Under the pieces are notes generated by a model. It was not told where the DNA came from and searched no databases. It worked only from the letters and a program-made list of their open reading frames with translations. A program made the position numbers and the translations under genes. Positions 47,772 through 58,047 of a stretch of 64,000 nucleotides of DNA are shown piece after piece. Position 1 is the first letter of the stretch. Every line of letters starts with the position of its first letter. The stretch lies in NCBI RefSeq assembly GCF_018881925.1, contig NZ_JACVPL010000002.1:246034-310033 (forward strand). Direction: 5' to 3'. Source of the stretch: Polynucleobacter sp. Latsch14-2 (GTDB lineage Bacteria > Pseudomonadota > Gammaproteobacteria > Burkholderiales > Burkholderiaceae).

Positions 47772-47876
47772 ATCTAAACCCTTAATCCCGCACCAAGGCA
47801 AGAAATTGAGAATACCTCAAGATTCAACTGCTATATATAGCGATAACCCTAAAGCAGATAAGGCGAACTAGATTAA

Positions 47877-48101
47877 TTAGCCTCTTTGAGTTGTTTTGAG
47901 ATAACCCTGTATAGCGACTCTAGCCAAATCATCCATAACATCAACAGGAATGCGTTGTGAAGCCTGCATAATCATAAGCGCGTAGGGTTTAGCAAGGGCG
48001 GTTGCCTCAGGACATAAACACAATTCCTCGCCTAAGGCTGGTGATTGACTGCGCCAGTAGTTTATTGCCGCCTCAAGGTCTTGAATGGTAAAAAACAACA
48101 T
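47877..48101 (-). CDS. DUF3717 family protein
   Basis: 74 aa. Starts MLFFTIQDLEAAINYWRSQSP and contains LCPEATALAKPYALMI, the pattern I associate with DUF3717, a small soluble domain found mainly in Burkholderiales. Function unknown. It is 15 nt downstream of the SET-domain gene and probably in one transcript with it and gyrB. Confidence 0.8.
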   Translation of the reverse strand: MLFFTIQDLEAAINYWRSQSPALGEELCLCPEATALAKPYALMIMQASQRIPVDVMDDLARVAIQGYLKTTQRG

Positions 48102-48116
48102 GGTAAATAGATTGAT

Positions 48117-48611
48117 TTACCGATCGTCAAGTGCGAGCATAGTCCCGCGACATTTTTTTGCGCCGCACCGACACTCGTAATCTTTTTTCATTTGCTTGGT
48201 CACCTTACCCTCTACGTCTAGCGAGTAATCGTAGAAAAGCTCTTCACCAACCTTAAGGCTACGCTTTGCATATACAAAAACGCGGGGTTTTCCTTCAAAT
48301 AAATCTTCTCGGGTTTCGCAGTTCGGCTTACATGAGTGGTTAATCCATCGCGCAGCATTGCCGCCATATTTGGCATCAATAACACGACCGTCCTCTAGTG
48401 AAAAATAGAAAGTATGGTTTGGATCTTTGGGGTCATGTGGGTGGCGCTTTTCTGCCAATTTCCAACTAATGCGCTCGCCTTTGTACTCTATGAGGGCTTC
48501 ACCCTTTTTAATCTGCTTAACAGCGAACACACCCTTGCCATGGATGGGTGAGGACTTTACAGCAATACTAGATCGATCCACCTTGGGTGGTTTTAATTTC
48601 TTATTCTTCAT
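48117..48611 (-). CDS. SET-domain protein (lysine methyltransferase family) with post-SET cysteines
   Basis: 164 aa. Complete minimal SET domain: SPIHGKGVFA at residues 21-30, the knot motif NHSCKPNCE at 91-99, ELFYDYS at 124-130, and a post-SET segment CRCGAKKCRG at 147-156 (Cys147, Cys149, Cys154), which with Cys94 could bind zinc as in eukaryotic SET enzymes. Such proteins transfer methyl from SAM to protein lysine; the bacterial target is unknown. It lies 3 nt after gyrB, so it is likely coexpressed with gyrase B near the origin. Catalytic activity is inferred. Confidence 0.92.
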   Translation of the reverse strand: MKNKKLKPPKVDRSSIAVKSSPIHGKGVFAVKQIKKGEALIEYKGERISWKLAEKRHPHDPKDPNHTFYFSLEDGRVIDAKYGGNAARWINHSCKPNCETREDLFEGKPRVFVYAKRSLKVGEELFYDYSLDVEGKVTKQMKKDYECRCGAKKCRGTMLALDDR

Positions 48612-48614
48612 AAC

Positions 48615-51119
<2,505 letters not shown>

Positions 51120-51124
51120 CTAAG

Positions 51125-52240
51125 TTAAATACGCATTGGCATCACAACATACTTGAAATCTTCGGAGCCAGGCAGGGTCACAACCGCACTACTATTTGCA
51201 TCACCCAAACTGATTTGGATATTTTCATTTTTTAAATTTGAGAGCACATCCAGTAAATAGCTAACATTAAATCCAATTTCTACTGAGTCACCACTGTACT
51301 CAGTTTCAATTTCTTCTTGCGCCTCTTCTTGCTCTGCATTGGTTGATTGCACGGTGATTCGATTGGGGGTTAATGAAAAGCGCACACCCTTAAACTTGTC
51401 TGTGGTCAAAATAGCTGCACGCTGTAGAGCTGCTTGTAAAAGATCTCTACCAACAACGAGGGAGTTTTTATGACCTTTAGGAATTACTCTCTGGAAGTCT
51501 GGGAACTTCCCCTCTACCAATTTTGAAATAAGCTCAATATCACCAAACGAGAACTTCACTTGATTGGCGCTCAAACTTATTTCAAGAGACTCGTCCGAGT
51601 CTTCAAGTAAGTGTTGACACTCTAAGATTGTCTTTCTGGGGATAATAATTTCCTGTTTTTGACCAGACCCAACAGGGGCCTCTGCCAACTCAATTTGCGA
51701 GTAAGCTAGGCGATGACCATCAGTAGCAACTGCAATCACCTGCTTACCTTCAACCACTAACAACATTCCATTTAAGTAATAACGAATATCTTGTTGCGCC
51801 ATTGCAAAATGCACCTGGCTAATGAGTTGACGAAAACTTTTTTGAAGCATTTTCCAGGTTGCTGTTACTTCCCCAACGCCCTGCATTACCGGGAACTCCG
51901 CCGCAGATAATGTTTGAAGTGAAAAGCGGCTTTTACCACTCTGCACAACCAGCTTATTGTCTTTTAAATTTAAAGCAACCGGACCCTCAGGGAGCGCACG
52001 CAAGATATCAAGCAACTTTCTTGCTGCAACAGTGGTGGTGATGTCCTCCGTACCAACCCCAAAATTTGCATTGGTTGTTATTTGTATTTCAATATCTGTG
52101 GAGATGAATGAAACCTTGTCACCTTGCTTTTTAAAAAGCAGATTAGCCAAAATTGGTAGTGTGTGACGACGTTCAACAATTCCACTAACAACCTGAAGTG
52201 GTTTTAGTAAGCTGTCACGCGAAGTGTTAACGAGTTGCAT
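51125..52240 (-). CDS. dnaN: DNA polymerase III beta sliding clamp
   Basis: Ring-shaped processivity clamp. 371 aa, close to the E. coli 366. It starts MQLVNTSRDSLLKPLQVVSGIV and ends YVVMPMRI, the conserved clamp C-terminus. It is transcribed away from the dnaN-dnaA spacer; the predicted unwinding region of the origin ends directly at its 5' end. Confidence 0.98.
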   Translation of the reverse strand: MQLVNTSRDSLLKPLQVVSGIVERRHTLPILANLLFKKQGDKVSFISTDIEIQITTNANFGVGTEDITTTVAARKLLDILRALPEGPVALNLKDNKLVVQSGKSRFSLQTLSAAEFPVMQGVGEVTATWKMLQKSFRQLISQVHFAMAQQDIRYYLNGMLLVVEGKQVIAVATDGHRLAYSQIELAEAPVGSGQKQEIIIPRKTILECQHLLEDSDESLEISLSANQVKFSFGDIELISKLVEGKFPDFQRVIPKGHKNSLVVGRDLLQAALQRAAILTTDKFKGVRFSLTPNRITVQSTNAEQEEAQEEIETEYSGDSVEIGFNVSYLLDVLSNLKNENIQISLGDANSSAVVTLPGSEDFKYVVMPMRI

Positions 52241-52242
52241 TG

Positions 52243-52305
52243 CTTTTAAATCCTTGTATATATCTTAGTAGTAATAGTAATAAGGCCCGCTATTTCAGTG
52301 GATAA
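52243..52305 (-). other. oriC: oriC unwinding module: DnaA box, GC block, DnaA-trios, AT tract
   Basis: Read on the minus strand: DnaA box TTATCCACT (52297-52305, one mismatch), six spacer bases, GC-rich GCGGGCC (52284-52290), then triplets. On the plus strand 52266-52283 reads TAGTAGTAATAGTAATAA, six consecutive 3'-(G/A)AT-5' DnaA-trios, followed by an AT-rich stretch (about 52243-52265). This order matches the basal unwinding module described for B. subtilis. It places the melting start next to dnaN. Confidence 0.8.
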
Positions 52306-52495
52306 CCCAAAAACCCGTTATATAACAACACATTAAAGACAAAAAAACCTGTGGAAAACTTTTGTATAGGCGCTGGATAGTATTTGGATAACTTTCCGCT
52401 AACACCCTATTTTTGCATGAAGCGAGCACTTTCCACAATTTATCCACACACAATCCCCAAAGTTATTCATTGCCTCATCCACAAACTTATCCACA
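52297..52495. other. oriC: DnaA-box cluster of the dnaN-dnaA origin region
   Basis: Perfect boxes TTATCCACA at 52440-52448 and 52487-52495 (plus strand). One-mismatch boxes at 52297-52305 (minus), 52350-52358 (TGTGGAAAA, minus), 52383-52391 (TTTGGATAA, minus) and 52475-52483 (TCATCCACA, plus). Six boxes in 200 nt of non-coding DNA flanked by dnaN and dnaA make this the likely replication origin. Confidence 0.88.
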
Positions 52496-52504
52496 GCCAA
52501 AAAA

Positions 52505-53932
52505 CTATGCCTTTAGAGTTTGCTCTATTACATGTATTTCATGGTTAAGTTGCCCATCATGCGAGCGCTCTTCCCCAATCTTGCGGACTGCATGTAATAC
52601 AGTTGTGTGATCGCGTCCCCCAAACAACTCTCCAATCTCTGGGAGGCTTTTTTGGGTTAATTCTTTAGCCATAAACATTGCAATTTGCCTTGGGCGTGCA
52701 ATGTTGGCAGTGCGCTTTTTAGAGTACATATCAGCCACTTTGATGCTATAAAAATCTGCCACCGCTTTTTGGATGTTTTCAACGGAAATTTGTCGATTTT
52801 GGATAGAAAGCAGGTCTTTGAGTGCTGTGCGGGCCACTTCAATTGTGACCTCACGACCGTGGAAGCGCACATAAGCCAAGATTTTACGCAATGCACCTTC
52901 AAGCTCTCGCACATTTGAGCGAAGATGTTTTGCTACAAAAAAAGCCACATCTTCACTCATTGGAATACCCTCGCTAATGGCCTTTTTCATTAAAATGGCA
53001 ACGCGCATCTCTAGTTCTGGCGGCTCAATTGCAACAGTTAGCCCCGAGTCAAACCGAGATATAAGCCTGTCATCGATGCCGGCCATTTCTTTTGGGTAGG
53101 TGTCGCTAGTAATAATCACTTGCGCTTTATTGCTTAAAAGGGCCTCAAACGCATAAAAAAACTCTTCTTGAGTACGTGATTTCCCACTAAAGAACTGAAT
53201 GTCATCTATTAATAAAAGGTCTAGTGAGTGGTAGTAGCGCTTAAATCGATCAAACGCCTTTTGTTGGTAAGCGCGAACTACATCTGACACATATTGCTCA
53301 GCATGTATGTATCGAATACGAGCATTGGGTTTTTCTTTTAATAAATGATTCCCAATTGCGTGAATAAGGTGCGTTTTCCCTAGCCCAACACCACCATACA
53401 AAAACATGGGGTTGTATGAAGTGCCTGGGTTGTGTGCAACTTGGATAGAGGCCGCGCGCGCAAGTTGGTTGGCTTTGCCGGTGACAAAAGTTTCAAAGGT
53501 GAGGTTTGGGTTTAGTTTTGAGTGATCCTCAATCTCAAACGACCTCTCCTCTGTTGAGGCCCCATCCTCTTGGTTTGGTTGTGCTAAATCAGGCTCCACA
53601 CTGGTTGTGATGGTGGTTATTGCTGGACTTAAATCTGCCCCCACCTCCACATCTAAAACAAAGCTGAGGTTTATGGGGAAGCCAAAATACTGTTGTGCCA
53701 TCTCTTGAAGGCGGTCCGCAAAAGTTTTCTTAATCCAGTCCAACTTAAATCTATTTGGGGCTCCTATTGTAAGTGATTGACCACTTACATCGTGTGAAAT
53801 CAACCTTAGGGGTTGAATCCATGTTTTAAACTGCTGGGGTGACAGTTCGCGGGACAAAATGCCAATAGCACCATCCCAAAAGCCCAATGGGTTAGGTGAG
53901 TTCAAAGCGGGGGGAGTTTGTAGGTTGCTCAT
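52505..53932 (-). CDS. dnaA: Chromosomal replication initiator DnaA
   Basis: AAA+ initiator that binds DnaA boxes and melts the origin. 475 aa from ATG 53932 ([13 protein letters not shown]); an in-frame extension of 15 codons upstream would overlap the promoter and a DnaA box, so I reject it. Domain I is about residues 17-85, Walker [18 protein letters not shown] near 180, Walker [11 protein letters not shown] near 240, and the DNA-binding signature [15 protein letters not shown] near 440. It lies between two DnaA-box regions. Confidence 0.98.
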   Translation of the reverse strand: MSNLQTPPALNSPNPLGFWDGAIGILSRELSPQQFKTWIQPLRLISHDVSGQSLTIGAPNRFKLDWIKKTFADRLQEMAQQYFGFPINLSFVLDVEVGADLSPAITTITTSVEPDLAQPNQEDGASTEERSFEIEDHSKLNPNLTFETFVTGKANQLARAASIQVAHNPGTSYNPMFLYGGVGLGKTHLIHAIGNHLLKEKPNARIRYIHAEQYVSDVVRAYQQKAFDRFKRYYHSLDLLLIDDIQFFSGKSRTQEEFFYAFEALLSNKAQVIITSDTYPKEMAGIDDRLISRFDSGLTVAIEPPELEMRVAILMKKAISEGIPMSEDVAFFVAKHLRSNVRELEGALRKILAYVRFHGREVTIEVARTALKDLLSIQNRQISVENIQKAVADFYSIKVADMYSKKRTANIARPRQIAMFMAKELTQKSLPEIGELFGGRDHTTVLHAVRKIGEERSHDGQLNHEIHVIEQTLKA

Positions 53933-53947
53933 ATTTTTAGAGGATCC

Positions 53948-53976
53948 ATTGTAGCGATCCCGCAAAGTTATCCACA
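53948..53976 (-). promoter_or_regulatory. dnaA promoter overlapped by a DnaA box
   Basis: On the minus strand -10 TACAAT lies at 53948-53953, with a weak -35 (TTGTGG or TGTGGA) about 17-18 nt upstream that coincides with the perfect DnaA box at 53968-53976. This is the classical geometry for DnaA autorepression. The 5' leader would be about 10 nt. Confidence 0.6.
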
Positions 53977-54090
53977 AGCGGGAAAATCGTGGAAAACCTG
54001 TGGATAACTTGTGTACAAAATTAGAAAAACCTTACAAATTAGGTATTTATATTAAAAAGTAACAAAAAATAAAGAAAAAACACCGATATA
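53968..54090. other. Second DnaA-box region with AT-rich tract, dnaA-rpmH spacer
   Basis: Perfect DnaA boxes in opposite orientation: TTATCCACA at 53968-53976 (plus) and TGTGGATAA at 53999-54007 (minus), with a near-match CGTGGAAAA at 53988-53996 between them. About 54010-54090 is strongly AT-rich. It may act as an auxiliary origin half or only as a control region for dnaA. Confidence 0.7.
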
Positions 54091-54104
54091 TCCGTAAGGA
54101 TAGG

Positions 54105-54133
54105 TTGACCTTTTGCGCAGCAACAAGGAAAAT
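54105..54133 (+). promoter_or_regulatory. rpmH promoter
   Basis: -35 TTGACC at 54105-54110, 17-nt spacer, -10 GAAAAT at 54128-54133 (4 of 6 matches). The start of transcription would be about 54140, 17 nt before rpmH. It drives the rpmH-rnpA-yidD-yidC group. Confidence 0.55.
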
Positions 54134-54156
54134 ACTTGGCTTCCTTAGGACTTATC

Positions 54157-54291
54157 ATGAAAAGAACATACCAACCCTCAGTAGTACGTCGTAAACGCAC
54201 CCACGGCTTTCGTATTCGCATGAAAACCAAGAGCGGCCGTGCAGTTTTAAATGCTCGCCGCGCTAAAGGCCGTAAACGCCTAGCTGTTTAA
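54157..54291 (+). CDS. rpmH: 50S ribosomal protein L34
   Basis: 44 aa, the family length; starts [19 protein letters not shown] and ends [16 protein letters not shown] lies about 10 nt upstream of the ATG as Shine-Dalgarno. First gene of the rightward origin-proximal operon and divergent from dnaA. It contributes to 23S rRNA folding in the 50S subunit. Confidence 0.98.
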   Translation: MKRTYQPSVVRRKRTHGFRIRMKTKSGRAVLNARRAKGRKRLAV

Positions 54292-54306
54292 TAATTAGCT
54301 TAGCTT

Positions 54307-54627
54307 TTGAATAGCGCCAGGATCTCCGAACTACTTAAAACACGCCCCAAAGCAAGTTTGTATTGGGGTTTGTATTTGGCCCCAACAGAAGATGGAGCCC
54401 GGGCTGATTTGGGAGTTGCGGTAGCTAAAAAACTGGCAAAACGCGCTGTAGATCGAAATAAAATAAAGCGCATGATTCGTCAACTGGTCTGGACGGCACA
54501 AACAACCCACCTCAATTGCAGTGATGTGGTTGTTAAGTTGAAAAAACCAATTGGTCGCGATACTCGTGGCAGATTACGAAAAAAAGAAAAAACACTTCTA
54601 CGCAATCAGTTTGCAGATTTGATCTAG
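54307..54627 (+). CDS. rnpA: Ribonuclease P protein component
   Basis: Protein subunit of RNase P, which trims tRNA 5' ends. 106 aa. The RNR signature AKRAVDRNKIKRMIRQ is near residues 45-60. An in-frame TAG at 54301 means the gene cannot start earlier, so TTG 54307 is the only available initiator ahead of the conserved region; it lies 15 nt after rpmH. Compared with relatives, about a dozen N-terminal residues (the FPK..RLLK segment) appear to be missing. Confidence 0.9.
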   Translation: MNSARISELLKTRPKASLYWGLYLAPTEDGARADLGVAVAKKLAKRAVDRNKIKRMIRQLVWTAQTTHLNCSDVVVKLKKPIGRDTRGRLRKKEKTLLRNQFADLI

Positions 54628-54628
54628 T

Positions 54629-54862
54629 GTGCATATTCTAAATAAAGCAGCAATTAAATTGCTCCGGCTCTATCAATTGCTATTAAGCCCTTATATGGGG
54701 ATGAATTGCAAATTTATACCCAGCTGCTCCGAGTATGCTTGCCAATGTTTTAATCATTATGGCTTTACAAAAAGTCTTGGGCTAACGATTTGGCGCATTG
54801 CGCGCTGCAATCCATGGTCACAAGGCGGACATGACCCCGTAGTAAAACAAACAACTCATTAA
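54629..54862 (+). CDS. yidD: Membrane protein insertion efficiency factor YidD
   Basis: 77 aa with GTG start 1 nt after the rnpA stop. Conserved core LYQLLLSPYMGMNCKFIPSC (near residues 14-33) and three-Cys pattern CSEYACQCFNHYG are typical of the DUF37/YidD family. It assists YidC-dependent membrane insertion. rpmH-rnpA-yidD-yidC is the conserved order. Confidence 0.96.
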   Translation: MHILNKAAIKLLRLYQLLLSPYMGMNCKFIPSCSEYACQCFNHYGFTKSLGLTIWRIARCNPWSQGGHDPVVKQTTH

Positions 54863-54876
54863 TTAAGCGAATTCAA

Positions 54877-56550
54877 ATGGACTTTAAAAAAACAATTCTT
54901 TGGGCTGTGTTTTCCTTGTCGGGGTTGATGTTGTACAACAATTGGGTGGTGCATGAGGGCAAGCCTTCATTGTTTGGTGGGGCGCCAAGCAACACAAGTC
55001 AACAGGGACAGAATACCCCCGTGGGTAAGGCGGCTGTGCCAACACAAGTTTCAGGCTCGGCAACAAGTTCAGGCCCAATAGCGCCCGCAGTAACAGGGCT
55101 GGCACCAGACGCTGGTGAGAGGTTTGTGTTACAAAACGACGTTTTGTCTCTAGAGATTAGCGCCAATGGGGCTAACGTAGTTGATGCAAAGCTATTAAAA
55201 GAATTTACAGCAGACAAAAAACCAGTTGAGCTTTTTCAACAAACACCAACACATACATATGTTGCCCGTTCAGGCTTAATTGCCATGGGTAACGCGGACC
55301 TACCAAACCACACCAGTGTGTTCAAAGTAACGCAATCAGGTAAGGATGGCTCTGGCAGACCTTTTATTGTTTTGTCTAGCGAGCGTAATGGTGTGAGGCT
55401 GGAGAAAACATTTGTACTTACTCAAGGCAGTTATGTTGTGGATGTTGGACATCGCATTACGCAAGTGAGCGCAAGCACAACACCGCTCGTGCTCTATACA
55501 GAAATATTGCGCGACGGTAGCCAAGAGCAAAAAATAGGTCCGTTCGGCGGGGCTTTTTCTGCAAGTACTTTTACTGGTCCAGCTGTTTACACCGGTGTTG
55601 AGAAATTCAACAAGGTTGAATTTACTGCGATGGACAAAAACAAAATTACCATACCAACCCAAGTTCCCGCTGGCGATCCAGCGTGGGTCGCAATGGTGCA
55701 ACACTACTTCGCATCCGCATGGATTCCTGGGGATAAATTTGCGAGAGATATTTATGCGGGCAAGGTTGATTTAAACCTTTACCGTATTGGTATACAAACC
55801 CCTTTAGGAGTTGTTGCCCCTGGCGCGCCCGTTGTAGAAAAAACAAAACTTTTTGTTGGGCCACAAGAGGAGAGGCTTTTGGAAGGCATTGCTCCCGGAC
55901 TGGAGTTGCTAAAGGATTATGGATATCTCACAATCTTAGCAAAACCGATCTTTTGGTTGCTTGAGAAGATTCACTCCTATATTGGCAATTGGGGTTGGTC
56001 AATTATTCTTTTGACGATCTTTATTAAATTGGTCTTCTTTCCACTTTCTGCAGCAAGCTATAAATCTATGGCACGAATGAAAGAGGTTCAGCCTCGATTA
56101 GCCCTAATGAAGGAGCAATTTAAGGGCGACCCCCAAAAACTAAATCAGGCGATGATGGAAATGTATCGCAAAGAAAAAATTAATCCATTGGGTGGGTGTT
56201 TGCCGGTGGTGATTCAGATCCCTGTATTCATTTCCTTGTACTGGGTATTGCTGTCATCTGTTGAGATGCGTGGCGCACCCTGGGTGTTATGGATTCAGGA
56301 TTTATCAATCCCTGACCCTTACTACATCTTGCCAATCATTATGGCAATCTCAATGTTTGTACAAACCAAATTAAACCCAACACCACCAGACCCAATCCAG
56401 GCAAAGGTGATGATGTACATGCCGATTGTTTTCTCGATCATGTTCTTCTTCTTCCCAGCCGGTTTGGTTTTATATTGGGTAACAAATAATCTACTGTCTA
56501 TAGCCCAACAGTGGCAAATTAATAAATTGTTTGGAAAAAAAGCCGCCTAA
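54877..56550 (+). CDS. yidC: Membrane protein insertase YidC
   Basis: Inner-membrane insertase/chaperone. 557 aa, the Gram-negative long form: N-terminal helix (about residues 5-20), a large periplasmic domain (about 70-340), and five conserved C-terminal membrane segments with PIFWLLEKIHSYIGNWGWSI near 355 and GGCLPVVIQIPVFISLYWVL near 445. It ends in a short basic tail (INKLFGKKAA). Confidence 0.97.
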   Translation: MDFKKTILWAVFSLSGLMLYNNWVVHEGKPSLFGGAPSNTSQQGQNTPVGKAAVPTQVSGSATSSGPIAPAVTGLAPDAGERFVLQNDVLSLEISANGANVVDAKLLKEFTADKKPVELFQQTPTHTYVARSGLIAMGNADLPNHTSVFKVTQSGKDGSGRPFIVLSSERNGVRLEKTFVLTQGSYVVDVGHRITQVSASTTPLVLYTEILRDGSQEQKIGPFGGAFSASTFTGPAVYTGVEKFNKVEFTAMDKNKITIPTQVPAGDPAWVAMVQHYFASAWIPGDKFARDIYAGKVDLNLYRIGIQTPLGVVAPGAPVVEKTKLFVGPQEERLLEGIAPGLELLKDYGYLTILAKPIFWLLEKIHSYIGNWGWSIILLTIFIKLVFFPLSAASYKSMARMKEVQPRLALMKEQFKGDPQKLNQAMMEMYRKEKINPLGGCLPVVIQIPVFISLYWVLLSSVEMRGAPWVLWIQDLSIPDPYYILPIIMAISMFVQTKLNPTPPDPIQAKVMMYMPIVFSIMFFFFPAGLVLYWVTNNLLSIAQQWQINKLFGKKAA

Positions 56551-56581
56551 TGATTTAGGCGCTGCAATTTATTTCACAGCA

Positions 56582-57961
56582 ATGATGACGAGAAGAGTGC
56601 CCATCATTGCTGTGGCTACAGCACCAGGAAAAGCTGGGCTTGGCGTTATTCGCATTAGCGGCACAAACTTAACTCCCATAGCTACGGCGCTTTTTCAAAA
56701 AGTGTTAAAGCCTCGCGAGGCTCACCTATTAACTTTGCGTGATGCCTCTGGCGCAGCAATAGATCAACTAATAGCAATTCACTTTGTGGCGCCGGCCTCC
56801 TTTACTGGTGAGGATGTGTTGGAGCTCCAGTGTCATGGCGGCCCTCAATTGCTTGAGTTGGTCATGCGGCGCTGTCTTGAATTGGCTAAGGATGATGGTC
56901 TGGTGATTGCGGAGCCCGGAGAATTTACCCTGCGTGCTTATCTGAACGACAAAATTGATTTAGCCCAAGCTGAAGCAATTGCTGACCTGATTGAGGCCCA
57001 AAGCGAGGCCGCAGTTCGTGGCGCCGCTAGATCTTTACAAGGCACGTTTTCTAATGATGTAAATGATTTGATCGAAGAGATTACACAACTCAGAATTTTG
57101 GTTGAATCTACGCTAGATTTTCCAGAAGAGGAAATTGAGTTTCTCGAAAATGCTCAAGCACGCGAGCGTCTAAATAGGGTGAGTGATCGCCTGTCCGCGC
57201 TGCGTGAGGGGGCAAAACAGGGGAAGATCTTGCGCGACGGAATACAGGTGGTGTTGGCTGGAGCCCCTAATGTGGGGAAGAGTTCCCTGCTAAACCGACT
57301 CGCTGGCGAAGAGGTTGCTATTGTTACACCCATCGCGGGGACAACGCGTGATCGAGTGAAAGAGAGTATTAATTTGGACGGTGTGCCGATGCACGTCATT
57401 GATACTGCGGGTCTACGTGAGACTGATGATGTTGTGGAGTCCAAGGGAATTGAAAGATCATGGGATGCCATACGGTTAGCAGATTTGGTTATTTTTCTGA
57501 AGGACTTCAATGCAAAAGATTCTCCAGAGGCCGCCACCGAAGAGACTTTAAGAAAAGAAATATTGCGAGCACTCCCGCCTAAATGTGAGGTGTTAGAGGT
57601 GATCAATAAATCAGATTTGCTATCAAAAGTCGATAGTCCGCCGCCCGAAGGAAGTTTGCTGATTTCAGCTAAAACCGGCTCCGGAATTGCTGATTTAAAC
57701 AGAAAAATCTTGGGTGCTGCTGGTTGGGGCGGATCACAAGAGGGCGCCATTATTTCTAGGCGCAGGCATTTGAACTGCTTAGATGGGGCAGCAGACCATA
57801 TAGAAAAAGCACAAAAATTCGCTGCAAATGGCAATATTTCGCTGGATTTGTTCGCAGAAGAGCTCCGTTTAGCCCAAGATCAACTCGGCCAAATCACAGG
57901 CAAACTCTTGCCAGACGATCTTCTGGGTAAGATATTTAGCCAATTCTGCATCGGCAAGTAA
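56582..57961 (+). CDS. mnmE: tRNA modification GTPase MnmE
   Basis: GTPase partner of MnmG in cmnm5U34 synthesis. 459 aa from ATG 56582; the frame extends 17 codons upstream from a TTG inside yidC, which I reject because the family starts at VPIIAVATAPGKAGLGVIRI. G1 is GAPNVGKSS near residue 229, G3 DTAGLRETDD near 275 and G4 NKSD near 348. The catalytic C-terminal CIGK motif is present as the last four residues. Confidence 0.97.
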   Translation: MMTRRVPIIAVATAPGKAGLGVIRISGTNLTPIATALFQKVLKPREAHLLTLRDASGAAIDQLIAIHFVAPASFTGEDVLELQCHGGPQLLELVMRRCLELAKDDGLVIAEPGEFTLRAYLNDKIDLAQAEAIADLIEAQSEAAVRGAARSLQGTFSNDVNDLIEEITQLRILVESTLDFPEEEIEFLENAQARERLNRVSDRLSALREGAKQGKILRDGIQVVLAGAPNVGKSSLLNRLAGEEVAIVTPIAGTTRDRVKESINLDGVPMHVIDTAGLRETDDVVESKGIERSWDAIRLADLVIFLKDFNAKDSPEAATEETLRKEILRALPPKCEVLEVINKSDLLSKVDSPPPEGSLLISAKTGSGIADLNRKILGAAGWGGSQEGAIISRRRHLNCLDGAADHIEKAQKFAANGNISLDLFAEELRLAQDQLGQITGKLLPDDLLGKIFSQFCIGK

Positions 57962-58047
57962 TTTGTTCCCTTTTGGGGGTGGGCATACAAATATGTCCGA
58001 AATGTTAAAATCATTAGATTAAAAATTACTTCTTTCCAGGGAATCTT

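Noticed and set aside
53933..53977. N-terminal extension of dnaA to 53977
   Set aside because: It would run through the predicted -10 element and the DnaA box; MSNLQ at 53932 is a better start.
56531..56581. TTG start of mnmE inside yidC
   Set aside because: The 17 added residues are encoded by the end of yidC and the spacer; family proteins begin just after ATG 56582.
57154..57834. 226-codon minus-strand frame opposite mnmE
   Set aside because: It is a shadow of the MnmE G domain: Ser/Pro-rich, no recognisable domain and no Shine-Dalgarno or operon context.
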